This document shows positions 24,975 to 33,803 of a DNA stretch of 64,000 bases, in pieces. The notes below the pieces were generated by a model, which was given only the letters and a program-made list of their open reading frames with translations, did not search any database and had not been told where the DNA came from. The stretch's first letter is position 1, and each line of letters begins with the position of its first letter. Source of the stretch: Pseudomonadota bacterium (GTDB taxonomy: Bacteria > Desulfobacterota > Desulfobulbia > Desulfobulbales > Desulfocapsaceae); the NCBI GenBank assembly GCA_023412495.1, contig JAEYNP010000080.1, positions 186,001 to 250,000 of the forward strand. The letters run 5' to 3'. The position numbers and the translations under genes are program-made.

Positions 24975-27299
24975 TCAGTTGGGGGAAGAACTCTTTTTCA
25001 AACGCAATTCCTGATAAAAGTTCAGCGTTTGTTCACACATCGCCTGGGCGGTGAAGAGTTCCGACACCCGTTTACGCCCATTCTCGCCGTACTCCCGCAA
25101 TTTCTTCTTGTCCATGGTCAAAGCCTCATCGATGGCTGCAGCCAGTTCCCTGGGATCCGAGGGCTTGACCAACCAGCCATTCTCCTTGTGCACCACCGTT
25201 TCCAGGCTTCCCCCATGGGCGGTGGCGATTACCGGCGTACCCATGGCCATGGCTTCAACAGTGGTACGACCAAAGGCCTCCGGTTCCAGTGAAGAGGTAG
25301 ACAGTACGACATCGGCAAGAAGGAATGCGGCCGGCATATCACTGCAATACCCGACCAGCCGCACCTTTTCGACCAGTCCGTTCTTTCCGATAAAGTCGTA
25401 CAATTCGGAAACATATCCCGGGTTGTCACTGGTATCCCCGACGAGTAAGGCTTGGTAATTCCCAAACTTTACGAGCCGTAAGCTTTCCAGGAAGAGTTCC
25501 TGCCCCTTCAACCTTGTCAACCGTCCAGGCAACATGAGTACAGATCTCTTCCTGTCGATCTGCCATTTTTCAATGAGGTTATCTACTCGCTCCGCCGGGA
25601 TCGTGTCCGGATTGAAAACCTCGGCATCCACTCCACGGAAGATGAGCCTCACATTTTTACTGCGCCGGTAATTCTCGGAAATGTGTCGTTGTATGCTTTT
25701 CGAGACGGCTATTACGCCGTCCCCTTTGGCCATTATGGCGCTATAGGCGTTGACCGAATAGAATCCGTGAAAGGTTGTGACCAAAAGCGGCCGGTCCTTT
25801 TTCCGCAGGGTCTTCCATGCGACATACCCTACCCAGGCCGGCATCCGCGAGCGAAGGTGGAGGATATTGACACTCCGGACTTTCATGAGCCGGCGAAGAG
25901 GCCAGACATGCATCAGGGCTGCGGGACTCTTGGAGCCGATGTTCTTTTGAAAGTGTTGACTGCCTTCCCGCTCCAACTGCTCGACAAGCCTGCCTCCGCC
26001 TGAAACCACAATGGATTTGTGTCCGCGCTGAACAAGAAATCGTCCCATTTCGAGTGTACCTCGTTCGACGCCGCCGCTGTTGAGTTCTGGGAGCAGCTGC
26101 ATTACGGTGAGGGTCTGCGGGTTGCGGGCTTGCTGCCTGATCTCATGGAGTTCATAATAGACCGCAAGGGTCTTCTCGCACATCGCCTGAGCCGTAAAAC
26201 GCTCCGTCACCCAGAGCCGGCCCTGCCGACCGAGTTCGGACGTCCTGGCCAGATCGCCCAGGGCTTCGACGATCGCCTTGGCCATGGCTGCAGGATTCAT
26301 CGGTTTCACGAGCCAACCTGTAACCCCGGGCAGGACCGTCTCCATACTGCCCCCGTGGGCCGTAGCAATGACCGGTTTTTCCATGGCCATGGCCTCGATT
26401 GCTACTTTGCCGAAGGCCTCTGGCTGCGCCGAGGAAGCGGAGACAACCACATCGGCAAGCATAAACGCGGCGGGCATGTCGCTGCAGTGGCCCACCAGCC
26501 GTATCTTTTCTTCCATGCCGTGAAATTTGATCAGGTCCTGAAGTCTTTTGGTGTATGAGGGATTTTCTTCTGTATCGCCAATGAGCAGGGTTATGAAATT
26601 GAGATCCTTGATCAATGCGAGACTTTCAATGAGGAGGTCCTGTCCCTTCCACTGAGTGAGCCGGCCAGGCAGGATGATGACCGGCTTCATACCGGCACCG
26701 CCAAGCCATTTCTGCCGCAGCAGGTTGATGCGATCGGAGGATACGGCGGCGGGCGAAAATTCGCGGATGTCAAAACCTCCATGGATCAGTGTGATCTTTT
26801 CGTCATTTATTCCATAGTTTTCAATAACATGCCTCTTGATCGTCTCCGATACCGCTACAACCCTCTGACCCTTGGTCATAATCCGGGAATAGGAATTGAC
26901 CGAATAAAAGCCGTGAAAGGTGGTAATGAGTGATGGTCTGAGGTGTTCCGGGATGATCTTCCACGCCAGATACCCTATCCAGGCCGGCAGACGCGACCTG
27001 AGATGCAGGACGTCGACCCGTTCAGTGACGAGAAATTTCTGCAGTTTCGTAATGTATTTCAGGCATCTCAGGCTCTTTTCGCCTATATGCGGCCACTGGA
27101 CATGAATGCAGCCGTGCGTTTCCAGTTGCGTCACCATGCGCCCGCCCCCGGAAATAACTATGGAACGATGACCGATTTTGGCCAAATAGATGGCGAGGTC
27201 GAGAGTCTCCCCTTCCACCCCCCCTTCGTCGAGTTCCGGGAGAAGCTGGACTACTGTAAGCTGTCTGGAAACCATTTCCGTAAAATCCGCTCGGCACAT
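24975..27299 (-). CDS. Tandem GT4 glycosyltransferase (two fused domains)
   Basis: 774 residues made of two homologous halves (about 10-385 and 395-765). Each starts LTV-QLLPEL--GGVE, has HLRSR-PAW-GY-AWK and TTFHGFYSVN, then the GT4 nucleotide-sugar motif with the E-x7-E pair (PEAFGKVAIEAMAM and PEAFGRTTVEAMAM). Both halves appear catalytically complete, so the protein may add two sugars. Likely role: LPS or capsule assembly at the inner membrane. The gene overlaps the ELM1-family gene by up to 49 bases; ATG 27275 is an alternative start. Confidence 0.92.
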   Translation of the reverse strand: MCRADFTEMVSRQLTVVQLLPELDEGGVEGETLDLAIYLAKIGHRSIVISGGGRMVTQLETHGCIHVQWPHIGEKSLRCLKYITKLQKFLVTERVDVLHLRSRLPAWIGYLAWKIIPEHLRPSLITTFHGFYSVNSYSRIMTKGQRVVAVSETIKRHVIENYGINDEKITLIHGGFDIREFSPAAVSSDRINLLRQKWLGGAGMKPVIILPGRLTQWKGQDLLIESLALIKDLNFITLLIGDTEENPSYTKRLQDLIKFHGMEEKIRLVGHCSDMPAAFMLADVVVSASSAQPEAFGKVAIEAMAMEKPVIATAHGGSMETVLPGVTGWLVKPMNPAAMAKAIVEALGDLARTSELGRQGRLWVTERFTAQAMCEKTLAVYYELHEIRQQARNPQTLTVMQLLPELNSGGVERGTLEMGRFLVQRGHKSIVVSGGGRLVEQLEREGSQHFQKNIGSKSPAALMHVWPLRRLMKVRSVNILHLRSRMPAWVGYVAWKTLRKKDRPLLVTTFHGFYSVNAYSAIMAKGDGVIAVSKSIQRHISENYRRSKNVRLIFRGVDAEVFNPDTIPAERVDNLIEKWQIDRKRSVLMLPGRLTRLKGQELFLESLRLVKFGNYQALLVGDTSDNPGYVSELYDFIGKNGLVEKVRLVGYCSDMPAAFLLADVVLSTSSLEPEAFGRTTVEAMAMGTPVIATAHGGSLETVVHKENGWLVKPSDPRELAAAIDEALTMDKKKLREYGENGRKRVSELFTAQAMCEQTLNFYQELRLKKSSSPN

Positions 27300-28219
27300 C
27301 GTTGTGCTTCGTTAATATTGATATCTTCACGCCAGGCGCAGCAGCCATTCGCCCACAAGGGATAAGGAACCACCAATCCTTTTTGCACCAGCAGGTCCTC
27401 ATTTCTTTTGAATTTGCCGTTCCTCTTCCACTCCACCGGCAGGATGCCGACCTTGCAGCCGGCAGTCAAGGCCTCATACATCATGGAAATGGAATCGGCG
27501 CTCACCCAGACCTTGCTGCTTGCATCGTACTGTTCCTCTATCCACCCGGTTTTGGTGTCCTGATAGCGAAAAAAAGTCGCGTTCGTCGATTCCCGAGCCA
27601 ACCGGTCCAGCATCCGGACTGTTTCGGGAGGGGTTCTCGGAGAAGAGGAAATATACCAGTGCATGGCTCCCTCAGCTTCCAGGATCCGTCGCACCATGGC
27701 GCAGAGTTGTTCCGAGTCCCACCTGTGGCTTTTCTGATCGATCCCGCCCAGCAGGATGAGCCCGCGATCAGCCTGGTGATTCCCCCTGTTGATCGAGCAA
27801 TTGGGAGCACCCGAGGTGAGCATGATATTGCCTCCTTCGCGCAGGCCGTCGTGCTCGGGAACACAGCACAGGTCGAAACGTTTCCTCAGATGCAGGGGTG
27901 GTTTCATACATGTAATGGCTGGAACACCATAACGTTTTTTCAGACCCAGCAGCGGAAGATGGGTAGTGCTGCCGGTGCCTAGCAGCAGGTCTGTTTCATT
28001 GCTTATATCCGGAAGTCCAGGGAAGAACGCCCCCCCGGTCAGAAGAAGAGACAAAGTCCGAAAAAGCAGCATCTGGGGTTTTTCGCGTCGTACGCGAATG
28101 GGGAAGAAATCAACTGCAGCCATGGTCTGCATGGCCTGAAGTATGCCCTTTGTCTGTTTCTCATGGCCGGGCCTGCCGTCCAGCAGGACAGCGATGCGCA
28201 ACGTTCTGGTTTCGCTCAT
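27251..28219 (-). CDS. ELM1 (mitochondrial-fission-like)/GT-B superfamily protein
   Basis: 322 residues beginning RIAVLLDGRPGHEKQTKGI, with LLLGTGSTTHLPLL, GGIDQKSHRW, ISSSPRTPPET and VSADSISMMYEAL. These are features of the bacterial ELM1 family, distantly related to GT-B glycosyltransferases and often found in LPS-core gene clusters. Cytosolic or peripheral; substrate unknown. It lies 32 bases after the PilB-like gene and overlaps the tandem GT4, so the three are probably co-transcribed. Confidence 0.85.
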   Translation of the reverse strand: MSETRTLRIAVLLDGRPGHEKQTKGILQAMQTMAAVDFFPIRVRREKPQMLLFRTLSLLLTGGAFFPGLPDISNETDLLLGTGSTTHLPLLGLKKRYGVPAITCMKPPLHLRKRFDLCCVPEHDGLREGGNIMLTSGAPNCSINRGNHQADRGLILLGGIDQKSHRWDSEQLCAMVRRILEAEGAMHWYISSSPRTPPETVRMLDRLARESTNATFFRYQDTKTGWIEEQYDASSKVWVSADSISMMYEALTAGCKVGILPVEWKRNGKFKRNEDLLVQKGLVVPYPLWANGCCAWREDININEAQRCAERILRKWFPDSLQ

Positions 28220-28251
28220 GGCGATAAGGACTCTTGTCCCTGCAAGGCAGG

Positions 28252-30510
28252 CTACTGACGGCTTACTGCCGTTGGCGGAGAACCGGGCTGTGGCCTTCTT
28301 ATGCCTCCGCCGGCAAGTTTCACAATGATCTGATTGCTCTTCTGCAATCGCTTCACCATGGTCTTGAAAAGATGGCGGGAAACCTCCGGGTATTTATCAA
28401 TGATCTCCTCCAGCTTGTCGCCGGGGAATCGTTTGACAGTGGATCTCCCTTGACTGATGATTGAGGCGGTGCGCTGTTCGCCGGTGATGGCCGCCATCTC
28501 CCCAAAGTACTCTCCCGGCTCGGTGAGCTCAGCGATTTTTTTGCCACCCTTGACCACGGTAAGCGCGCCGCGGATGAGCTTGAAGAAGTCGATGTCTTTA
28601 TTCCCCTCCCGGATGATGACATCGCCGTCCTCGTAATTTTCCTGATCGGGGTTGATAAGATAAGCCGGCATGCTTTCCTTGTGGGCGACTGTCCGCCGCA
28701 GGGCCTCCTCGAGGCTGGTAACGCCCTGGCGCACCTTCTCGAGCGCCGCATCGCGCAAGGGGGTCATGCCCTCCTGGATGGCGATCTTGCGCAACTGGTC
28801 CTCGGGCACCTCTGCGCTGATGGCCTTTGCCACCTCGTCCGTCACCTCCATGAGTTCGAAAAAGCCGACCCGCCCTTTATAGCCAAGACCGTTGCATTCG
28901 GGACAGCCTGCGGCGCTGTAGAGCTTCAGGTCTTTAATCTCGTCCTCATGAAATCCAGCCCGTATCAGCTCTTCGGGTTCGTACTTGGTTAGCTTCTTGC
29001 AGTTGTTGCAGAGTCTCCGCCCCAGCCTCTGGGAGAGCACCATGGTGACCGCCGATGCAAGCATGTAGGGTGGAATGCCGATATCGACCATACGGCCGAT
29101 GGTCGCGGCACTGTCGTTGGTATGCAAAGTCGAAAACACCAGATGGCCGGTCATGGCGGCCTTGATGGCGATTTCCGCGGTATCGATATCCCGGATCTCA
29201 CCGACCATGATGATATCAGGGTCCTGGCGGAGAAAGGCCTTGAGGGCAGCGGCAAAAGTCATGCCCACTTCCTTGTGGACGTTGACCTGATTGATGCCCT
29301 TGAAGTTGAATTCGACGGGATCCTCGGCTGTGAGGATCTTGATATCCTCGCTGTTCATCGAGTTGAGCGCGGAGTAGAGCGTCACCGTCTTTCCCGATCC
29401 CGTGGGTCCGGTGACCAGCAGCAGGCCCTGCGGCCGGCTGAGACACCGCTTCAACATCTCGAAGGTCTTGGTCTCGAAACCCAGCCTGGTGAGATCGACA
29501 TTGAGCGAAGCCTTGTCGAGAATTCGCAAAACTACAGATTCGCCGAACAGGGTCGGCAAGGAAGAGACCCGGAAATCGACCGAGCGGTTCTTGCCCATGC
29601 GCATCTTGATGCGGCCGTCCTGGGGCACCCGCCGTTCCGTGATGTCGAGCCCTGAGAGAATCTTCATCCTTGCGACCAGAGCGTTCTTGATATTCAGCGG
29701 CAGGTTCATGGTCTTAAAAAGAGAGCCGTCCTTCCGATACCTGACCTGCATGGTCCTTTCGTAGGGTTCCACATGGATGTCGGACACCCCGTCCTGCACC
29801 GCCTTGACCAGGATACCGTTGACCAGCTTGATGATAGGCGCGTCGGATGCGGCAAACTGGTCGCCGACGAAATCATCGCCGGAATCTCCCTCGATCTCGA
29901 AATCGTCGGCAGCCTCGGCCACGATCGAACCGAAGTCGTCGATGTGGGTTACATCCAGTTCCTCTTCGGACTCCTCGGCGCTCCCCATCAGGGATTTCGC
30001 CTCGACATCGTCGATGCCGTAATATTTCCGATAGGCTTCGACGATATCCGCTTCGGTGGAAACGCAGATCGAAAGTTCCTTATTGAGGAGATTCTGCAGT
30101 TCCTCGACGGCGACGGAGTCGGAAGGTTCCGCCATGGTGATCTGCAGGGTGCTGCCGACGACACGCAGGGGGAAAGCGAAATATTCCTTGGCCTGTTTAT
30201 ACGGCAGAAGCTTTATGACATCCTTCGAAGGCGGTTCGTTTTTGATGACGACCGCAGGGTAGTTATGCTGACGGCTGAGAAGGTTGAAAACCGTATTGTC
30301 ATCGATATACTCGAGCTGGCGGAGAATGGCGCTGAGCCTCCCTCCGCTTTTCTGCAGAATTTTTTTGGCCGACTCCAGCTGGCTGGGCGTTATATAGCCG
30401 GCTTTACTGAGAAGTTCGCCGATCTTGATTTTACTTGCGCCGGATTGATCCTTGACGGTCTTCTTCATTGAAGAAGACCGGCGCGAAGAGTCGCTGCTTT
30501 GTAAAGCCAT
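28252..30510 (-). CDS. PilB/GspE-type ATPase with C-terminal cyclic-nucleotide-binding domain
   Basis: 752 residues. N-terminus (about 25-160) resembles tandem MshEN repeats (KIGELLSKAGYI..., RLSAILRQLEYI...), which bind c-di-GMP in other ATPases. Residues about 215-615 are the secretion ATPase: Walker A GPTGSGKTVTLYSAL, Asp box GEIRDIDTAEIA, HTNDSAATIGRM, and the C-x2-C pairs CNNC/CPEC. From about 625 a CNB fold follows, with GEYFGEMAAITGEQRTAS matching the phosphate-binding cassette including its Arg. The family normally ends near residue 570-620, so the CNB domain is an addition. It should power type IV pilus or type II secretion assembly. No other pil/gsp gene is nearby. Confidence 0.92.
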   Translation of the reverse strand: MALQSSDSSRRSSSMKKTVKDQSGASKIKIGELLSKAGYITPSQLESAKKILQKSGGRLSAILRQLEYIDDNTVFNLLSRQHNYPAVVIKNEPPSKDVIKLLPYKQAKEYFAFPLRVVGSTLQITMAEPSDSVAVEELQNLLNKELSICVSTEADIVEAYRKYYGIDDVEAKSLMGSAEESEEELDVTHIDDFGSIVAEAADDFEIEGDSGDDFVGDQFAASDAPIIKLVNGILVKAVQDGVSDIHVEPYERTMQVRYRKDGSLFKTMNLPLNIKNALVARMKILSGLDITERRVPQDGRIKMRMGKNRSVDFRVSSLPTLFGESVVLRILDKASLNVDLTRLGFETKTFEMLKRCLSRPQGLLLVTGPTGSGKTVTLYSALNSMNSEDIKILTAEDPVEFNFKGINQVNVHKEVGMTFAAALKAFLRQDPDIIMVGEIRDIDTAEIAIKAAMTGHLVFSTLHTNDSAATIGRMVDIGIPPYMLASAVTMVLSQRLGRRLCNNCKKLTKYEPEELIRAGFHEDEIKDLKLYSAAGCPECNGLGYKGRVGFFELMEVTDEVAKAISAEVPEDQLRKIAIQEGMTPLRDAALEKVRQGVTSLEEALRRTVAHKESMPAYLINPDQENYEDGDVIIREGNKDIDFFKLIRGALTVVKGGKKIAELTEPGEYFGEMAAITGEQRTASIISQGRSTVKRFPGDKLEEIIDKYPEVSRHLFKTMVKRLQKSNQIIVKLAGGGIRRPQPGSPPTAVSRQ

Positions 30511-30724
30511 GTTTGTAACCGCTGTTTCAGATTTCGGGTAAGGCGAGATTATTCAATTCGGGACAAACTTTTCAGAAATTCTATCATAAAACGCTTTCTT
30601 TATCGCAATGACTCTCAACAAAAAATCTTTTTTTGGTTGTTATCCCTTCACATAGCAGAGGGGACTCTTTTTACCCCCTTGAGGGGTATAAGTACAAAAA
30701 ACGAGATTGAATCTAAGGTACTGA

Positions 30725-30742
30725 TGCGGGCTGACGCCCGCA
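30725..30742. repeat. GC-rich palindrome in the thyX-pilB gap
   Basis: TGCGGGCTGACGCCCGCA is a 7-bp GC stem with a short loop just past the thyX stop. On the minus strand no T-run follows, so termination by this hairpin alone is doubtful. The remaining ~200 bases before the PilB-like gene hold a CCCCTTGAGGGG palindrome near 30675 and no gene. Confidence 0.45.
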
Positions 30743-30751
30743 GGCTAAACG

Positions 30752-31681
30752 TCAACTGTTCAACCTGAACTTTTTTTGCATCTCCTGTTGCAGCGGGATC
30801 ATGATTTCCCGCATAGAAGGTTCGGCCGCAGCCGAAGTCCGCAGGGAGAAGATGTGCTGCCATTCTTCGAGGTTGCAATACACAATGATCTCGGTCTTGC
30901 AGGAGTTGGGCAGCACCGTTCTTGCCGCCTGGGGGCTTGTCGTTTCGAGAAGCTTGAGATATACGGCTTCGGTCAGCTCCATGGCTTCCTGCCACAGCTT
31001 GTACTCTTCGCTCCCCTCCGAAAAAAACATCGGCTTGATGAAGCTCACCTGGTTGTCGAATTTGTCCTGGCTGTACCGGCAATAGCGCTGGCTCTCCTGG
31101 AGAAACGAGCACGGCCGGTGGCGCACCAGCTCATGGGTCACCGCCCTATTGACGATGAATTTGACGCTGACGAAACGGTGACGCTTCCGGAGGTGGTCGG
31201 GGAGGCTGTCGACATCATTCATGGCCAACCGCTCTATTGCGATATCGGGCCCCTTCTCCGCGGCCGTTTTCAAGTCTAATAATATATCGAAAAGATACGG
31301 CAGCTCCGCGGCAAGCACGGCGATCAGACTGCTGACGATCAGATTGTGGGGATACCGGCCGTAGAGTTCTCTGTAGGAACGGATGGAGCCGGTGACCAGC
31401 ATCGCGTCATCAACAATGTCGACCACTAGGTACTTCGGCTGGCAAGCCAGCAGCTCCTGGGCATGATGCGGCAAGCATCTCACTTTGAAGGACACTACCG
31501 CCATTTCCAGGACGGAATTGTGGCCGTGGGCGGCAATACGGCTGACAAAGGGAAGTGCCGAATCCGCGGTGATCTTGTCTTCGCTTTTGTAACATATCCG
31601 CCCGCAGGCCTCCAGTCGGGCGGCGATGGAAACAGAGTCCAGGTAGTCCTGTATTTCAAAGCTCGGCTCGACGATTTTCAT
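30752..31681 (-). CDS. thyX: FAD-dependent thymidylate synthase ThyX
   Basis: 309 residues. The ThyX motif appears as RHRPCSFLQESQRY (near 190), with AHGHNSVLEMAVVSF near the N-terminus and LPNSCKTEIIVYCNLEEW plus FSLRTSAAAEPSMREI near the C-terminus. It makes dTMP from dUMP using methylene-THF, FADH2 and NADPH. It is slightly longer than typical (~220-260). It starts three bases after nifS, so nifU-nifS-thyX form an operon. The canonical NEES within the motif is LQES here, a modest deviation. Confidence 0.93.
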   Translation of the reverse strand: MKIVEPSFEIQDYLDSVSIAARLEACGRICYKSEDKITADSALPFVSRIAAHGHNSVLEMAVVSFKVRCLPHHAQELLACQPKYLVVDIVDDAMLVTGSIRSYRELYGRYPHNLIVSSLIAVLAAELPYLFDILLDLKTAAEKGPDIAIERLAMNDVDSLPDHLRKRHRFVSVKFIVNRAVTHELVRHRPCSFLQESQRYCRYSQDKFDNQVSFIKPMFFSEGSEEYKLWQEAMELTEAVYLKLLETTSPQAARTVLPNSCKTEIIVYCNLEEWQHIFSLRTSAAAEPSMREIMIPLQQEMQKKFRLNS

Positions 31682-31684
31682 CCT

Positions 31685-32863
31685 TTACCCCTTCCAGAAC
31701 GGCGAAAGCTTTCTCAGCGATTCAATGATGACCGGCATCTTCTCCAAGACAAAATCAACCTCTTCCTCAGTGTTATAGACGCTCAAAGAGAAGCGGATGG
31801 AGCCGTGGGCGGCGGTGAAAGGTACACCCATGGCCCGCAGCACATGTGAGGGCTCGAGCGACCCGGAAGTGCAGGCGGAGCCGGAGGAGGCGCAGATCCC
31901 GTGCTGATTCATATGGAGCAGAATCGCCTCGCCTTCGACGAATTCGAAGCTGATATTGGCGGTGTTCGGCAACCGTTCGGTCTTGTGACCGTTGAGAATC
32001 GATTTCGGGATCCGGGCCAGGAGCCCGTCCTCCAGCTTATCCCGGAGTTTCTTGACCCTGGTGTTCTCTTCGGCCATCTTTTCCCTGGCAAGTTCGCAGG
32101 CCCGGCCAAGACCGACGATCGAGGCCACGTTTTCCGTGCCTCCCCGGCGACCATGCTCCTGATGCCCGCCGCTCATGAAGGGAATGAACATCGTCCCCCG
32201 TTTGACGTAGAGTACCCCTATCCCTTTGGGGGAATGCAGCTTGTGTCCGGACAGGGAGAGAAAATCGATGTCCAGGCTCTTCAAGTCGATGGGGATTTTA
32301 CCGACCGCCTGGACTGCATCGGTATGAAAAAGGATGCCTCGCGCCTTGGCCATCCTGGCCATTTCCGGAACAGGGAAAATAACCCCCGTCTCGTTGTTGG
32401 CCCACATGATGCTGACGATGGCGGTATCATCGCTCAGGGCCGCCTCGTACTCGGCCATGTCGAGCATCCCTTCATTGTCAACTTTCAGGCGGGTCACCCG
32501 GTACTTGTGACCAGTGATGGTCTCAAGGTTCTCGCAGAGGTTCTTCACCGCCGGATGCTCGACCCGGGTGGTGATGATGTGCCGTTTCTCCGGATAGGTC
32601 CTGAGAGCGGAGAGAATGGCAGAAGAATCGCTCTCGGTGCCGCAGCTGGTAAAGACGATCTCCCCCGGCTCGGCTCCGAGAAGGGCTGCCACCTTCCCCC
32701 TCGCTTCCCTGAGCGCAGCCCCGACCTGGCCACCGAAGGTGTGCATGCTGGAGGGGTTGCCGTACGCTTCTTCCAGATACGGCATCATTGCCGCAACGAC
32801 CTCTGGGGCTACCCGAGTTGTGGCATTGTTATCCATGTAAATGACGCTACCGTTGTGAGCCAT
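31685..32863 (-). CDS. nifS: Cysteine desulfurase NifS/IscS type
   Basis: 392 residues. YMDNNATTRVAPEV at the N-terminus, the PLP lysine in LSGHKLHSPKG (near 205), and the persulfide Cys in SSGSACTSGSLEPSHVL (near 328). It removes sulfur from cysteine and hands it to the NifU scaffold for Fe-S cluster assembly. Its ATG shares one base with the nifU stop codon. No nitrogenase genes are nearby, so this is probably the general Fe-S system, as in other anaerobes of this group. Confidence 0.95.
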   Translation of the reverse strand: MAHNGSVIYMDNNATTRVAPEVVAAMMPYLEEAYGNPSSMHTFGGQVGAALREARGKVAALLGAEPGEIVFTSCGTESDSSAILSALRTYPEKRHIITTRVEHPAVKNLCENLETITGHKYRVTRLKVDNEGMLDMAEYEAALSDDTAIVSIMWANNETGVIFPVPEMARMAKARGILFHTDAVQAVGKIPIDLKSLDIDFLSLSGHKLHSPKGIGVLYVKRGTMFIPFMSGGHQEHGRRGGTENVASIVGLGRACELAREKMAEENTRVKKLRDKLEDGLLARIPKSILNGHKTERLPNTANISFEFVEGEAILLHMNQHGICASSGSACTSGSLEPSHVLRAMGVPFTAAHGSIRFSLSVYNTEEEVDFVLEKMPVIIESLRKLSPFWKG

Positions 32864-33693
32864 TAGTTCTCCTCCACGATCAGGCTGTCCAGAACCAGTT
32901 CCCGCAATTTCTTCTCAACATACTCCTTGATGGTCGTCTGGGACTTATGGCAGCTCTTGCAGTTGCCTCGGAGCGAGACGATCACGAAATCGCCGTCGAC
33001 ATCGACGAGTTCTATATCGCCGCCATCCTTTTTCAGGCCCGGCCGGATCTCACGTTCGAGGACTTCCTCGATCTTCTTGATTTTCTGCAACGAGGTCATC
33101 CGCTTGGGTTTCATCTCGGGAATGGTAAAGGAGGCCGCCCCGCTGACCGTCTCCTGCAGGATCTTCCGCAGTTTGTCCTCGCACTTGCCGCATCCGCCGC
33201 CGGCCTTGGTGAAGTTAGTGATTTCCTCCACGGACCGCAGGCTCGACTCCTTGATGGCCCGGATTATCTCGAGGTCTGTCACGCCGAAGCATTCGCAGAC
33301 CACCTCGCCCTCGGCCATCGGCAATTTCAGGCCCCGGTAGTCGGCGATGGCCGCCTCCAGAGCTTCCCGGCCCATCACCGAACAATGCATTTTCTCCTTC
33401 GGCAGTCCGCCGAGGGCCTTGGCGATATCTTCATTGGTGATCTTGGCCGCCTCGTCGACCGGCATGCCTTTGATCATTTCGGTCAAGACGGAGGAGGAGG
33501 CGATGGCGCTGGCGCAGCCGAAAGTCTTAAACTTGGCGTCGACTATGATATCGTTCTCGATCTTGAGCGTCAGCTTCAAGGCATCGCCACAGGCCAGCGA
33601 ACCGACATCCCCCGTGCCGCTTGGCTTCTCTATCTCGCCGACATTTTGGGGGGTCAGAAAATGCTGCTGAACCTTGTCAGTATATTCCCACAT
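32863..33693 (-). CDS. nifU: NifU Fe-S cluster scaffold (three-domain)
   Basis: 276 residues: an IscU-like domain (1-125; Cys in SLACGDA, FGCASA and MHCSVMG), a central BFD-like [2Fe-2S] domain (CECFGVTD...GGGCGKCEDKL, near 135-170), and a C-terminal Nfu domain with GNCKSCHKSQTTIK. The middle domain is specific for NifU-type scaffolds. AGGAG precedes the ATG. Works with the following nifS. Confidence 0.95.
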   Translation of the reverse strand: MWEYTDKVQQHFLTPQNVGEIEKPSGTGDVGSLACGDALKLTLKIENDIIVDAKFKTFGCASAIASSSVLTEMIKGMPVDEAAKITNEDIAKALGGLPKEKMHCSVMGREALEAAIADYRGLKLPMAEGEVVCECFGVTDLEIIRAIKESSLRSVEEITNFTKAGGGCGKCEDKLRKILQETVSGAASFTIPEMKPKRMTSLQKIKKIEEVLEREIRPGLKKDGGDIELVDVDGDFVIVSLRGNCKSCHKSQTTIKEYVEKKLRELVLDSLIVEEN

Positions 33694-33803
33694 ACGGAGC
33701 TCCTGAATTTATTGAATAATGAGAGATTTTTGCTACATGCTGACAATAATACGTGTAGGATAATTTGCAACCGCAACTCCGATTCGTCATGAAATTGCGG
33801 AAA

